A stretch of 64,000 bases of DNA from Lactobacillus sp. ESL0701 (GTDB lineage: Bacteria > Bacillota > Bacilli > Lactobacillales > Lactobacillaceae): the NCBI RefSeq assembly GCF_029433445.1, contig NZ_JAQTIC010000003.1:1-64000 (forward strand), read 5' to 3'. Every line of letters starts with the position of its first letter. Within the stretch, counting starts at the first letter, position 1. The notes below the pieces were generated by a model. That model ran no database searches and was not told where the DNA came from. It saw only the letters and a program-made list of their open reading frames with translations. The position numbers and the translations under genes were made by a program. Below, piece after piece: positions 1 through 6,592 of the stretch.

Positions 1-74
1 ACACAGTAGTTAAGCTTCTTCACGCCGAGAGTAGTTGGTGGGAGACTGCCTGCGAGGGTAGGACGCTGCCGTGC
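1..74 (+). rRNA. 5S ribosomal RNA, 3' part
   Basis: The window opens inside a 5S rRNA: the stretch with GTAGTTGGTGGGAGACTGCC and the closing GGACGCTGCCGTGC is typical of Lactobacillus 5S. The 5' part lies outside the window, and the exact 3' end is uncertain by a few bases. It sits 3 nt before a tRNA-Val, so the first tRNA cluster is the tail of an rRNA operon. Confidence 0.85.
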
Positions 75-77
75 TTT

Positions 78-150
78 GGAGGATTAGCTCAGCTGGGAGA
101 GCATCTGCCTTACAAGCAGGAGGTCACAGGTTCGAGCCCTGTATCCTCCA
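78..150 (+). tRNA. tRNA-Val (TAC)
   Basis: 73-nt cloverleaf; acceptor GGAGGAT pairs with ATCCTCC, anticodon loop CTTACAA. First tRNA behind the 5S. CCA is not fully encoded. Confidence 0.95.
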
Positions 151-154
151 TACC

Positions 155-227
155 GAGTCGTTAGCTCAGTCGGTAGAGCATCTGACTTTTAATCAGAGGG
201 TCGACGGTTCAAGCCCGTCACGACTCA
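155..227 (+). tRNA. tRNA-Lys (TTT)
   Basis: Acceptor GAGTCGT/ACGACTC with discriminator A; anticodon loop CTTTTAA flanked by TCTGA/TCAGA. Confidence 0.95.
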
Positions 228-239
228 TGGCCCCATTTT

Positions 240-321
240 GCGGGTGTGGCGGAATTGGCAGACGCGCTAGATTTAGGTTCTAGTGTTTCAGGACGTGTGG
301 GTTCAAGTCCCACCACCCGTA
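240..321 (+). tRNA. tRNA-Leu (TAG)
   Basis: Class II tRNA of 82 nt with a variable arm; acceptor GCGGGTG/CACCCGT (closing G-T pair); anticodon loop TTTAGGT within CTAGA/TCTAG. Confidence 0.93.
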
Positions 322-353
322 TTTGCCAATATTATGTACCATATTTACATTTT

Positions 354-426
354 GCCGATTTAGCTCAGTTGGTAGAGCATCTGTCTTGTAAACAGGGGGT
401 CGTACGTTCAAATCGTATAATCGGCA
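354..426 (+). tRNA. tRNA-Thr (TGT)
   Basis: Acceptor GCCGATT/AATCGGC; anticodon loop CTTGTAA. Confidence 0.95.
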
Positions 427-438
427 TTTATATATTAC

Positions 439-510
439 GCGGAAGTAGTTCAGTGGTAGAACATCACCTTGCCATGGTGGGGGTCGCGGGTTCGAATCCC
501 GTCTTCCGCT
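439..510 (+). tRNA. tRNA-Gly (GCC)
   Basis: Acceptor GCGGAAG/CTTCCGC with discriminator T; anticodon loop TTGCCAT within CACC/GGTG. Confidence 0.95.
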
Positions 511-519
511 TCATTACTT

Positions 520-605
520 GCCGGGGTGGCGGAATTGGCAGACGCACGGGACTTAAAATCCCGCGGTTGGTTTCAACCGTACCGGTTCGACTCCGGTCCT
601 CGGCA
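520..605 (+). tRNA. tRNA-Leu (TAA)
   Basis: Class II tRNA of 86 nt; anticodon loop CTTAAAA within CGGGA/TCCCG; long variable arm; acceptor GCCGGGG with CCTCGGC (one G-T pair). Confidence 0.93.
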
Positions 606-614
606 TATAATGAC

Positions 615-688
615 GCGCCCTTAGCGCAACTGGATAGAGTGTCTGACTACGAATCAGAAGGTTGAAGGTTCAAATCCTTCAGGGCGCA
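615..688 (+). tRNA. tRNA-Arg (ACG)
   Basis: Acceptor GCGCCCT/AGGGCGC; anticodon loop CTACGAA. The A at position 34 is the usual inosine site for CGN reading. Confidence 0.95.
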
Positions 689-694
689 TTATCT

Positions 695-768
695 CGGGAA
701 GTGGCTCAGTTTGGTAGAGCACCTGGTTTGGGACCAGGGGGTCGCAGGTTCGAATCCTGTCTTCCCGA
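695..768 (+). tRNA. tRNA-Pro (TGG)
   Basis: Acceptor CGGGAAG/CTTCCCG; anticodon loop TTTGGGA within CCTGG/CCAGG. Confidence 0.95.
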
Positions 769-809
769 TTGTAATCTTATATTTTATTGGTTACTTTTAT
801 TAATTTTTT

Positions 810-883
810 GGCGGTGTAGCTCAGCTGGCTAGAGCGTCCGGTTCATACCCGGGAGGTCGAGGGTTCGATCCCCCCCGCCGCTA
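810..883 (+). tRNA. tRNA-Met (CAT), elongator type
   Basis: 74 nt, anticodon loop TTCATAC. The acceptor GGCGGTG pairs with CGCCGCT through a closing G-T. It closely resembles the elongator tRNA-Met of bacilli. The T-stem contains one A-C mismatch (GAGGG against CCCCC). Confidence 0.85.
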
Positions 884-894
884 TACTAGAGCTT

Positions 895-968
895 GGACCT
901 TTAGCTCAGTTGGTTAGAGCAGACGGCTCATAACCGTCCTGTCGTAGGTTCGAGTCCTACAAGGTCCA
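895..968 (+). tRNA. tRNA with CAT anticodon, probably tRNA-Ile2 (lysidine type)
   Basis: Acceptor GGACCTT/AAGGTCC, anticodon loop CTCATAA. It is neither the initiator (no C1-A72 mismatch) nor the same as the elongator-like copy just upstream. Its body resembles the minor tRNA-Ile of Bacillus whose C34 becomes lysidine. The Ile2 assignment is an inference; a second elongator tRNA-Met is the alternative. Confidence 0.7.
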
Positions 969-1002
969 TAAACTGGATTTTGTACTTTTATTTTTAAAAC
1001 AT

Positions 1003-1076
<74 letters not shown>

Positions 1077-1078
1077 TT

Positions 1079-1152
1079 GGTCCATTGGAGCAGTGGTTTA
1101 TCTCGTCTCCCTGTCACGGAGAAGATCATCAGTTCAAATCTGATATGGACCG
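1079..1152 (+). tRNA. tRNA-Asp (GTC), copy 1
   Basis: Acceptor GGTCCAT/ATGGACC, discriminator G; anticodon loop CTGTCAC. Identical to the copy at 2471. Confidence 0.95.
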
Positions 1153-1158
1153 TAAGAT

Positions 1159-1231
1159 GGCTCGGTAGCTCAGTTGGTAGAGCAAAGGATTGAAGCTCCT
1201 TGTGTCGGCGGTTCGATTCCGTCCCGCGCCA
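1159..1231 (+). tRNA. tRNA-Phe (GAA), copy 1
   Basis: Anticodon loop TTGAAGC. Acceptor GGCTCGG faces CCGCGCC, leaving a T4-C69 mismatch. The identical copy at 2551 has the same mismatch. Confidence 0.93.
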
Positions 1232-1252
1232 TTATTGTTATATTAATTTGTT

Positions 1253-1323
1253 GCGGGTATGGTTTAGTGGTAAAACGAAAGCCTTCCAAGCTTTAGTCGC
1301 GAGTCCGATTCTCGTTACCCGCT
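1253..1323 (+). tRNA. tRNA-Gly (TCC)
   Basis: Acceptor GCGGGTA/TACCCGC; anticodon loop CTTCCAA. Confidence 0.95.
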
Positions 1324-1328
1324 TTAAT

Positions 1329-1402
<74 letters not shown>

Positions 1403-1404
1403 TT

Positions 1405-1494
1405 GGAGACTTACTCAAGTGGCTGAAGAGGCGCCCCTGCTAAGGGTGTAGATCGGGTTATTCCGGTGCGAGAGTTCGAATCCCTCAGTCTCCG
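1405..1494 (+). tRNA. tRNA-Ser (GCT)
   Basis: Class II tRNA of 90 nt with a long variable arm; anticodon loop CTGCTAA; acceptor GGAGACT/AGTCTCC. Last tRNA of the rRNA-linked cluster, followed by a terminator. Confidence 0.94.
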
Positions 1495-1500
1495 TAGTAT

Positions 1501-1534
1501 AAAGGAATCTTGTTAGTTCAAGGTTCCTTTTTTT
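1501..1534 (+). terminator. Terminator of the rRNA-tRNA operon
   Basis: AAAGGAA pairs with TTCCTTT across a 16-nt loop and is followed by a T run. Confidence 0.8.
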
Positions 1535-2034
1535 GTCTTCAAATTTTAAAATCTCATATTTTTTGTTAGCTTTAATGAGTAATTAGCTGATAACTTATAA
1601 ATTGCTTTGTCAAATTAGCAATAAAGCGATACTTGCTAGTAGTTAAGAAACTAATATCTATAAGAGAAGAATAGGGGGCGTACTTGGCTTAAAAGGGTAA
1701 CAATGGGATTAGTAGTAGCAATGTGCCTACTAAAAATAAAATAATTTGGAACAAGTAGCAGGTAAAGCAAAACTTTTAAGTATGAATTATAGATAATAAT
1801 TAATAACTTTCTGTTTAACTCGGCGACAGGAGATGACTTATTACTAAAATTAATCATCAATAGAAGTTAAAGTTATGGATGAGACAATTTCATTGATGCT
1901 AATAAGCAAGAAAATTAACAGCAAATTAGCTATTAATACTAGGAAATTGGCTAAAAAGTGACACAAAAAAGCATTGATAAATTAGGCTTAATGCGCTTTC
2001 TAAATAAAAAACGAAATATTTTTGAATAAAAGTC
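1535..2034. other. AT-rich spacer between tRNA clusters, no gene seen
   Basis: About 500 bp with no convincing gene. A 69-codon minus-strand frame exists (1651-1860) but has no ribosome binding site and no recognisable sequence. The right end leads into tandem promoters for the second tRNA cluster. Confidence 0.6.
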
Positions 2035-2063
2035 TTGCAAGATGACGTCTAATCCTGTATTAT
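2035..2063 (+). promoter_or_regulatory. Promoter P1 of second tRNA cluster
   Basis: TTGCAA, 17-nt spacer, TATTAT. Upstream of P2 and reading towards the tRNA-Glu. Confidence 0.6.
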
Positions 2064-2120
2064 TAATAACGTTGTGATTGAGGTATCGCCTGATAGCTCT
2101 GAATTACAAAAATAAAATAG

Positions 2121-2149
2121 TTGACTTTTTAATTAATATTAGGTATTAT
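2121..2149 (+). promoter_or_regulatory. Promoter P2 of second tRNA cluster
   Basis: TTGACT, 17-nt spacer, TATTAT, starting 37 bp before the tRNA-Glu. Near-consensus sigma-A promoter. Confidence 0.75.
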
Positions 2150-2186
2150 AATTAAGCGTCTTATGTATTAAGAAGAAAACGAATAT

Positions 2187-2258
2187 GACCCGTTGGTCAA
2201 GTGGTTAAGACATCGCCCTTTCACGGCGGTAACATGGGTTCAAATCCCGTACGGGTCA
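2187..2258 (+). tRNA. tRNA-Glu (TTC)
   Basis: Acceptor GACCCGT/ACGGGTC; anticodon loop CTTTCAC. First gene of the second tRNA cluster. Confidence 0.95.
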
Positions 2259-2297
2259 TTACCAACAATATTGGTATATATATTATTTTTACATTAT

Positions 2298-2384
2298 GGA
2301 GGATTACCCAAGTGGCTTAAGGGGACGGTTTTGAAAACCGTTAGACGGGTTTCTCGTGCGTGGGTTCAAATCCCACATCCTCCT
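2298..2384 (+). tRNA. tRNA-Ser (TGA)
   Basis: Class II tRNA of 87 nt; anticodon loop TTTGAAA within ACGGT/ACCGT; acceptor GGAGGAT/ATCCTCC. Its last base is also the first base of the 241-bp repeat. Confidence 0.94.
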
Positions 2385-2394
2385 TTTAAAACAT

Positions 2395-2468
<74 letters not shown>

Positions 2469-2470
2469 TT

Positions 2471-2544
2471 GGTCCATTGGAGCAGTGGTTTATCTCGTCT
2501 CCCTGTCACGGAGAAGATCATCAGTTCAAATCTGATATGGACCG
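2471..2544 (+). tRNA. tRNA-Asp (GTC), copy 2
   Basis: Identical to the copy at 1079; anticodon loop CTGTCAC. Confidence 0.95.
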
Positions 2545-2550
2545 TAAGAT

Positions 2551-2623
2551 GGCTCGGTAGCTCAGTTGGTAGAGCAAAGGATTGAAGCTCCTTGTGTCGG
2601 CGGTTCGATTCCGTCCCGCGCCA
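2551..2623 (+). tRNA. tRNA-Phe (GAA), copy 2
   Basis: Identical to the copy at 1159, including the T4-C69 acceptor mismatch. Confidence 0.93.
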
Positions 2624-2630
2624 TCAGCCT

Positions 2631-2712
2631 GGAGGAATAGCGAAGTGGCTAAACGCGGCGGTCTGTAAAACCGCTCTCTCTGAGTTCGGCGGTTCGAATC
2701 CACCTTCCTCCA
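2631..2712 (+). tRNA. tRNA-Tyr (GTA)
   Basis: Class II tRNA of 82 nt; anticodon loop CTGTAAA within GCGGT/ACCGC; acceptor GGAGGAA/TTCCTCC. Confidence 0.95.
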
Positions 2713-2716
2713 TAAT

Positions 2717-2787
2717 AGGGATATCGTATAAAGGTAGTACATCGGTCTCCAAAACCGCTAGTGTGGGTTCAATTCCTACTATCCCTG
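2717..2787 (+). tRNA. tRNA-Trp (CCA)
   Basis: Acceptor AGGGATA/TATCCCT with discriminator G; anticodon loop CTCCAAA. Confidence 0.95.
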
Positions 2788-2798
2788 TTTACCTTCAT

Positions 2799-2872
2799 GG
2801 CGGAATTGGTGAAGGGGTTAACACACCGGTTTGTGGATCCGGCATACATGGGTTCGAATCCCATATTCCGCC
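2799..2872 (+). tRNA. tRNA-His (GTG)
   Basis: Anticodon loop TTGTGGA. Eight acceptor pairs (GGCGGAAT/ATTCCGCC) include an encoded G-1 opposite C73, the tRNA-His hallmark. Confidence 0.95.
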
Positions 2873-2879
2873 CTAGTAT

Positions 2880-2951
2880 TGGGATATAGCCAAGCGGTAA
2901 GGCACTAGACTTTGACTCTATTATGCGCTGGTTCGAATCCAGCTATCCCAA
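2880..2951 (+). tRNA. tRNA-Gln (TTG)
   Basis: Acceptor TGGGATA/TATCCCA; anticodon loop CTTTGAC. Charging probably uses the GatCAB transamidation route encoded at 53490-56665. Confidence 0.94.
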
Positions 2952-2972
2952 TCTATTATTAAAATAGCTGAT

Positions 2973-3043
<71 letters not shown>

Positions 3044-3086
3044 TATGGTTCATTGCTAGAACTATTGGTTAATAATTAAATATCAT

Positions 3087-3171
3087 GGCGGTGTGGCGGA
3101 ATTGGCAGACGCGTCAGACTCAAAATCTGGTGTCCTTTTCGGACGTATCGGTTCGACCCCGATCACCGCTA
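3087..3171 (+). tRNA. tRNA-Leu (CAA)
   Basis: Class II tRNA of 85 nt; anticodon loop CTCAAAA within CAGA/TCTG; acceptor GGCGGTG/CACCGCT (closing G-T). Confidence 0.93.
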
Positions 3172-3177
3172 TAATTT

Positions 3178-3210
3178 AAAGCAGCTCCTATCTAGGAGCT
3201 GCTTTTATTT
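3178..3210 (+). terminator. Terminator of second tRNA cluster
   Basis: 13-bp stem AAAGCAGCTCCTA/TAGGAGCTGCTTT with a 2-nt loop, then a T-rich tail. Confidence 0.85.
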
Positions 3211-3237
3211 TACAATTAATAATTTTGCTTATAAAAA

Positions 3238-3266
3238 TTGCACAAGTAATGCGGAATCTTTATAAT
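3238..3266 (+). promoter_or_regulatory. Promoter of the glycolipid/LTA operon
   Basis: TTGCAC, 17-nt spacer, TATAAT; 22 bp before the first glycosyltransferase start, which carries a GGAGG ribosome binding site. Confidence 0.75.
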
Positions 3267-3288
3267 ACCAGTAGATGGAGGTAGTCAG

Positions 3289-4452
3289 ATGAATATTGGT
3301 ATTTTTACCGATACATATTTCCCACAGATTAGTGGTGTTGCAACATCAATCAAAACACTCAAGGATGCTCTTGAGGCTCAGGGACACAATGTATTTATTT
3401 TTACGACAACTGATCCGCATGTTAAAAAGGGGACAGTTGAAGCTAACGTTTTTCGGTTTAGTAGTATTCCTTTTATTTCATTTACTGATCGGCGGATTGC
3501 TTTTCGTGGCTTTTTTGAAGCTACTAAGGTGGCTCGTGAAGTTAAACTGGATGTTGTTCACACGCAAACAGAATTTGCGTTGGGAATGATCGGTAAATAT
3601 GTTGCACATCAGCTTAAAATACCGGCAATTCACACTTACCATACAATGTATGAGGACTATTTACATTACGTTTTAAACGGTCATTTGCTTAGACCATATC
3701 ACGTTAAGCAATTTACCAATGTCTTTCTCAAAAATATGGATGGTGTGATTGCTCCTAGCGAGCGCGTAGAAGCGTTATTGCATCGCTATGGTGTAACTAT
3801 ACCGATGAGAGTCATTCCGACCGGCGTAGCCGTTAATGAGATGAATCAGAAGCCGACTCGTGATATTCGTCAGGAATTAGGCATCGCTACTGATAGTCCG
3901 GTATTATTAACATTAAGTCGGATTGCTGGTGAGAAAAAAATTGACCGTATTTTAAATGTTATGCCAGAAATCATTGATGAATTCCCTAAGCTTCGGCTGG
4001 TAATTGCTGGTGATGGTCCCGATGTTTCTGTTTTGAAGCAGCAAGTTGAGCGGCTGACACTTGAAGATTACGTGATTTTCGCGGGAAATGTGCCGCATGA
4101 GGATGTTGGTTCATATTACCAAATGGCGAACCTGTTTGTTTCAGCCAGTGATACGGAAACTCAGGGTCTGACATATATTGAAGCTTTAGCGGCTGGTACG
4201 AAGTCTGTTGTCTATGACACGGATTATACGGAACATGTCTTTGATGATCCTGATCTAGGGCAGGTTTTTACAAGCCAAAGTGAAATGCTAAAGGAAATTT
4301 TGTCTTATTTACAAAAGGGCAATTTTCAAATTCCACAGGCTAAATTGACCGATAAACTTAAGCAGATTTCGGCAGAACATTTTGGTAATTGTGTTTGTCA
4401 GTTTTACCAAGATGTAATTGCTAATTATCAAGAAAAGCGCAAAGAGGATTAA
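3289..4452 (+). CDS. GT4 glycosyltransferase of glycolipid (LTA anchor) synthesis
   Basis: A cytoplasmic, membrane-associated GT-B enzyme of 387 residues. The N-terminal motif GIFTDTYFPQISGVATSI and the later TLSRIAGEKK, VIAGDGP and the E-x7-E motif in TETQGLTYIEAL are typical of the retaining family 4 enzymes that put sugar on diacylglycerol or monoglucosyl-diacylglycerol (CpoA/LafB/BgsA group). The product would be the diglycosyl lipid that anchors lipoteichoic acid. It starts at ATG behind GGAGG and is followed after 1 bp by a second glycosyltransferase, so the two very likely act in series. Which one adds the first sugar, and whether the second sugar is glucose or galactose, cannot be read from the sequence. 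Confidence 0.85.
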   Translation: MNIGIFTDTYFPQISGVATSIKTLKDALEAQGHNVFIFTTTDPHVKKGTVEANVFRFSSIPFISFTDRRIAFRGFFEATKVAREVKLDVVHTQTEFALGMIGKYVAHQLKIPAIHTYHTMYEDYLHYVLNGHLLRPYHVKQFTNVFLKNMDGVIAPSERVEALLHRYGVTIPMRVIPTGVAVNEMNQKPTRDIRQELGIATDSPVLLTLSRIAGEKKIDRILNVMPEIIDEFPKLRLVIAGDGPDVSVLKQQVERLTLEDYVIFAGNVPHEDVGSYYQMANLFVSASDTETQGLTYIEALAAGTKSVVYDTDYTEHVFDDPDLGQVFTSQSEMLKEILSYLQKGNFQIPQAKLTDKLKQISAEHFGNCVCQFYQDVIANYQEKRKED

Positions 4453-4453
4453 A

Positions 4454-5497
4454 ATGATTAGAATAAATATGTTCTCACAAGCTGCATCAGTTGAGGGACA
4501 GGGTGTTGGCTCCGCCTATAATGAGTTAATGAGCTTATTAAGAACTCATTTAGTTGACGAATTTTATGTGACAAATAATAAATATGGTGCAAGTGACTTA
4601 ACGCATTACCATACGATTAATCCGACTTATTTCGCTAACAGTTTTTCACCTAGCCGTGGTCGTAAAATTGGTTATGTCCATTTTTTGCCGGAAACGCTCG
4701 AAGGTTCAATCAAACTGCCGGGGGTCGCTAAAAACGTCTTTTATCGCTACGTCATCGACTTTTACAAACGCATGGATCAGATTGTTGTTGTTAATCCGAT
4801 TTTTATTGATAAATTGGTTAAGTATGGCATTAAACGTGAGCGAGTTAAGTACATTCCTAATTTTGTTTCTAAGACTGAATTTTATCCTGAAACTCAAGAA
4901 CAGGAGGACGCCTTTCGCCATGAATTAGGTATTCCCCGAGATAAGTTTGTGGTTTTTGGTGATGGACAAGTTCAGGAACGTAAAGGCGTCGATGATTTTG
5001 CCAAAATGGCACTGGCGAATCCTGATATTCAGTTTATTTGGGCTGGTGGCTTTTCTTTCGGTAAAATTACTGATGGTTACGAGCATTTTAAGGAGCTAGT
5101 TGACGATCCACCACAAAACCTTAAGTTTACCGGAATTATTGACCGGGCAAAATTGGTCGACTATCTGAATATCGCTGACTTGTTTGTTTTACCGTCCTAT
5201 GATGAGTTATTCCCCATGTCGGTACTAGAAGCCTTTAGCTGTGGTACACCGGTGCTATTGCGTGATTTGGACCTCTATCAGGCAATTATTGATGGCTATT
5301 ACATGAGTGGTCATGATTTTGCCGAGATGAATGCTCAATTGCAGCGTGCGGCTAGCGATCAGTCTGTGCTTAATAAGTATAGTAAGTTATCAAATTTAGC
5401 TAGCCAAAAGTATTCTGAAGATCATTTAGCTCAAATTTGGAATGAATTTTATCATGAACAATACGACTTGGGTAAAAAGTTGGGACAGATTCGCTAA
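4454..5497 (+). CDS. GT4 glycosyltransferase, second enzyme of the glycolipid pair
   Basis: 347 residues. I take the ATG at 4454, 1 bp after the preceding stop, because the sequence MIRINMFSQAASVEGQGVGS is the usual N-terminus of this family; an upstream in-frame start at 4418 would overlap the previous gene. Family 4 features: GDGQVQERKGV for nucleotide-sugar contact and an E-x7-E motif in DELFPMSVLEAFSCG. The pairing with the gene before it and with LtaS downstream matches the two-step glycolipid synthesis loci of Listeria, Streptococcus and Enterococcus (LafA/LafB, BgsA/BgsB). Its stop overlaps the start of the next gene by one base, which suggests translational coupling. Confidence 0.85.
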   Translation: MIRINMFSQAASVEGQGVGSAYNELMSLLRTHLVDEFYVTNNKYGASDLTHYHTINPTYFANSFSPSRGRKIGYVHFLPETLEGSIKLPGVAKNVFYRYVIDFYKRMDQIVVVNPIFIDKLVKYGIKRERVKYIPNFVSKTEFYPETQEQEDAFRHELGIPRDKFVVFGDGQVQERKGVDDFAKMALANPDIQFIWAGGFSFGKITDGYEHFKELVDDPPQNLKFTGIIDRAKLVDYLNIADLFVLPSYDELFPMSVLEAFSCGTPVLLRDLDLYQAIIDGYYMSGHDFAEMNAQLQRAASDQSVLNKYSKLSNLASQKYSEDHLAQIWNEFYHEQYDLGKKLGQIR

Positions 5498-6519
5498 TGA
5501 ATAAAAAACACTTATGGGGGATCCTAATTGTTTTACTTATCAGCGGCGGTGTTTTATTTGTCGATTTAAAGGAGACACCCGTTGCTCAGCTTTGGGCAGC
5601 CGCCCAGAATATTAACCTTTTGGGGCTAGTTGCAGTATTTGGCTTAATGCTTCTGTCATACGTTTTTGAAGCCAGTATTTTGGCAGTTTTGGCAAAACGC
5701 AAAAACGAGCCGAAACGCTCGAGCTGGTCATTTTTACGGATACCGATAATTCAAGCCTTGTTTAATGCAATTACCCCGATGTCTACTGGCGGTCAGCCAT
5801 CACAATTAGCGGCAATGGTGCAGATGGGAATCGAAGGCGGTCGGGCGACCTCATTATTATTGATGAAGTTTATCATTTACCAAATCGTGGTTTTTATTGC
5901 CTATGTTGTCACGATTATTAGTGGCTTTCACATGGTAGCAACTAAATTTGGCGGATTAGCATTTTTTATTGCCATTGGCTTTTTAATTCATGTCAGTTCT
6001 ATTGTGTTGCTGCTAGGGGTTTTATTTGCTTATCAGTGGACCAAAAAGACGGCTAATTGGATCTTGAATTTGCTTGCCAAAGTGATTAATCCCAAAAGAG
6101 TGGCTATTTGGCGCCAAAATACGATGGCGAAGATTGATACCTTTTATCGTGAAAGCCAGGAATTAAAAAAAGAAAAAAAGAAGCTACTGTTAAGCGCGCT
6201 ATTCACTGTTTTGCAGTTAATATGCTTTTACTCAATTCCTTACATGGTGCTGGTGACACTCAATGTCCCAGCTGATTGGGTTAGCGTGACACAAATGAAT
6301 ATCATGATTATCATGTTTATGGCAATTATTCCGATTCCTGGTGCGTCTGGTGGGGCTGAATACAGTTTTCAAACGCTGTTTTCAACTTTTATCTCGTCAA
6401 ATGGCACTCTGATTTTAGGGATGTTCCTATGGCGCTTTGTGACGTACTTCTTTGGAATGATACTGGGTATCTTTGGCTGGATTTTTAAACCGCGGAAGAT
6501 ACCGAGTTCTCCCAAATAA
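5497..6519 (+). CDS. Flippase-like integral membrane protein (UPF0104/LPG synthase TM family)
   Basis: 340 residues with about eight hydrophobic helices. The motif NAITPMSTGGQPSQLAAM and the later PIPGASGGAEY identify the lysylphosphatidylglycerol synthase transmembrane family, the membrane half of MprF without its catalytic domain. Such stand-alone proteins are suspected lipid or glycolipid flippases. It shares its first base with the last of the glycosyltransferase before it, so it belongs to that operon. A role in moving the glycolipid anchor across the membrane is my inference from position; no substrate is proven for the family. Confidence 0.75.
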   Translation: MNKKHLWGILIVLLISGGVLFVDLKETPVAQLWAAAQNINLLGLVAVFGLMLLSYVFEASILAVLAKRKNEPKRSSWSFLRIPIIQALFNAITPMSTGGQPSQLAAMVQMGIEGGRATSLLLMKFIIYQIVVFIAYVVTIISGFHMVATKFGGLAFFIAIGFLIHVSSIVLLLGVLFAYQWTKKTANWILNLLAKVINPKRVAIWRQNTMAKIDTFYRESQELKKEKKKLLLSALFTVLQLICFYSIPYMVLVTLNVPADWVSVTQMNIMIIMFMAIIPIPGASGGAEYSFQTLFSTFISSNGTLILGMFLWRFVTYFFGMILGIFGWIFKPRKIPSSPK

Positions 6520-6540
6520 TTAATTTTTGCTAAAATCACT

Positions 6541-6570
6541 TTGTTTAATCAGGCTTTAGCGTAGTATATT
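6541..6570 (+). promoter_or_regulatory. Possible promoter of the LtaS-type gene
   Basis: TTGTTT, 18-nt spacer, TATATT in the 73-bp gap before the sulfatase-fold gene; moderate match only. Confidence 0.45.
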
Positions 6571-6592
6571 AGCATGGTGAGAGGAGAATAGA

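Noticed and set aside
1651-1860. 69-codon frame on the minus strand in the spacer between tRNA clusters
   Set aside because: No ribosome binding site, no recognisable sequence, AT-driven composition. Not called as a gene.
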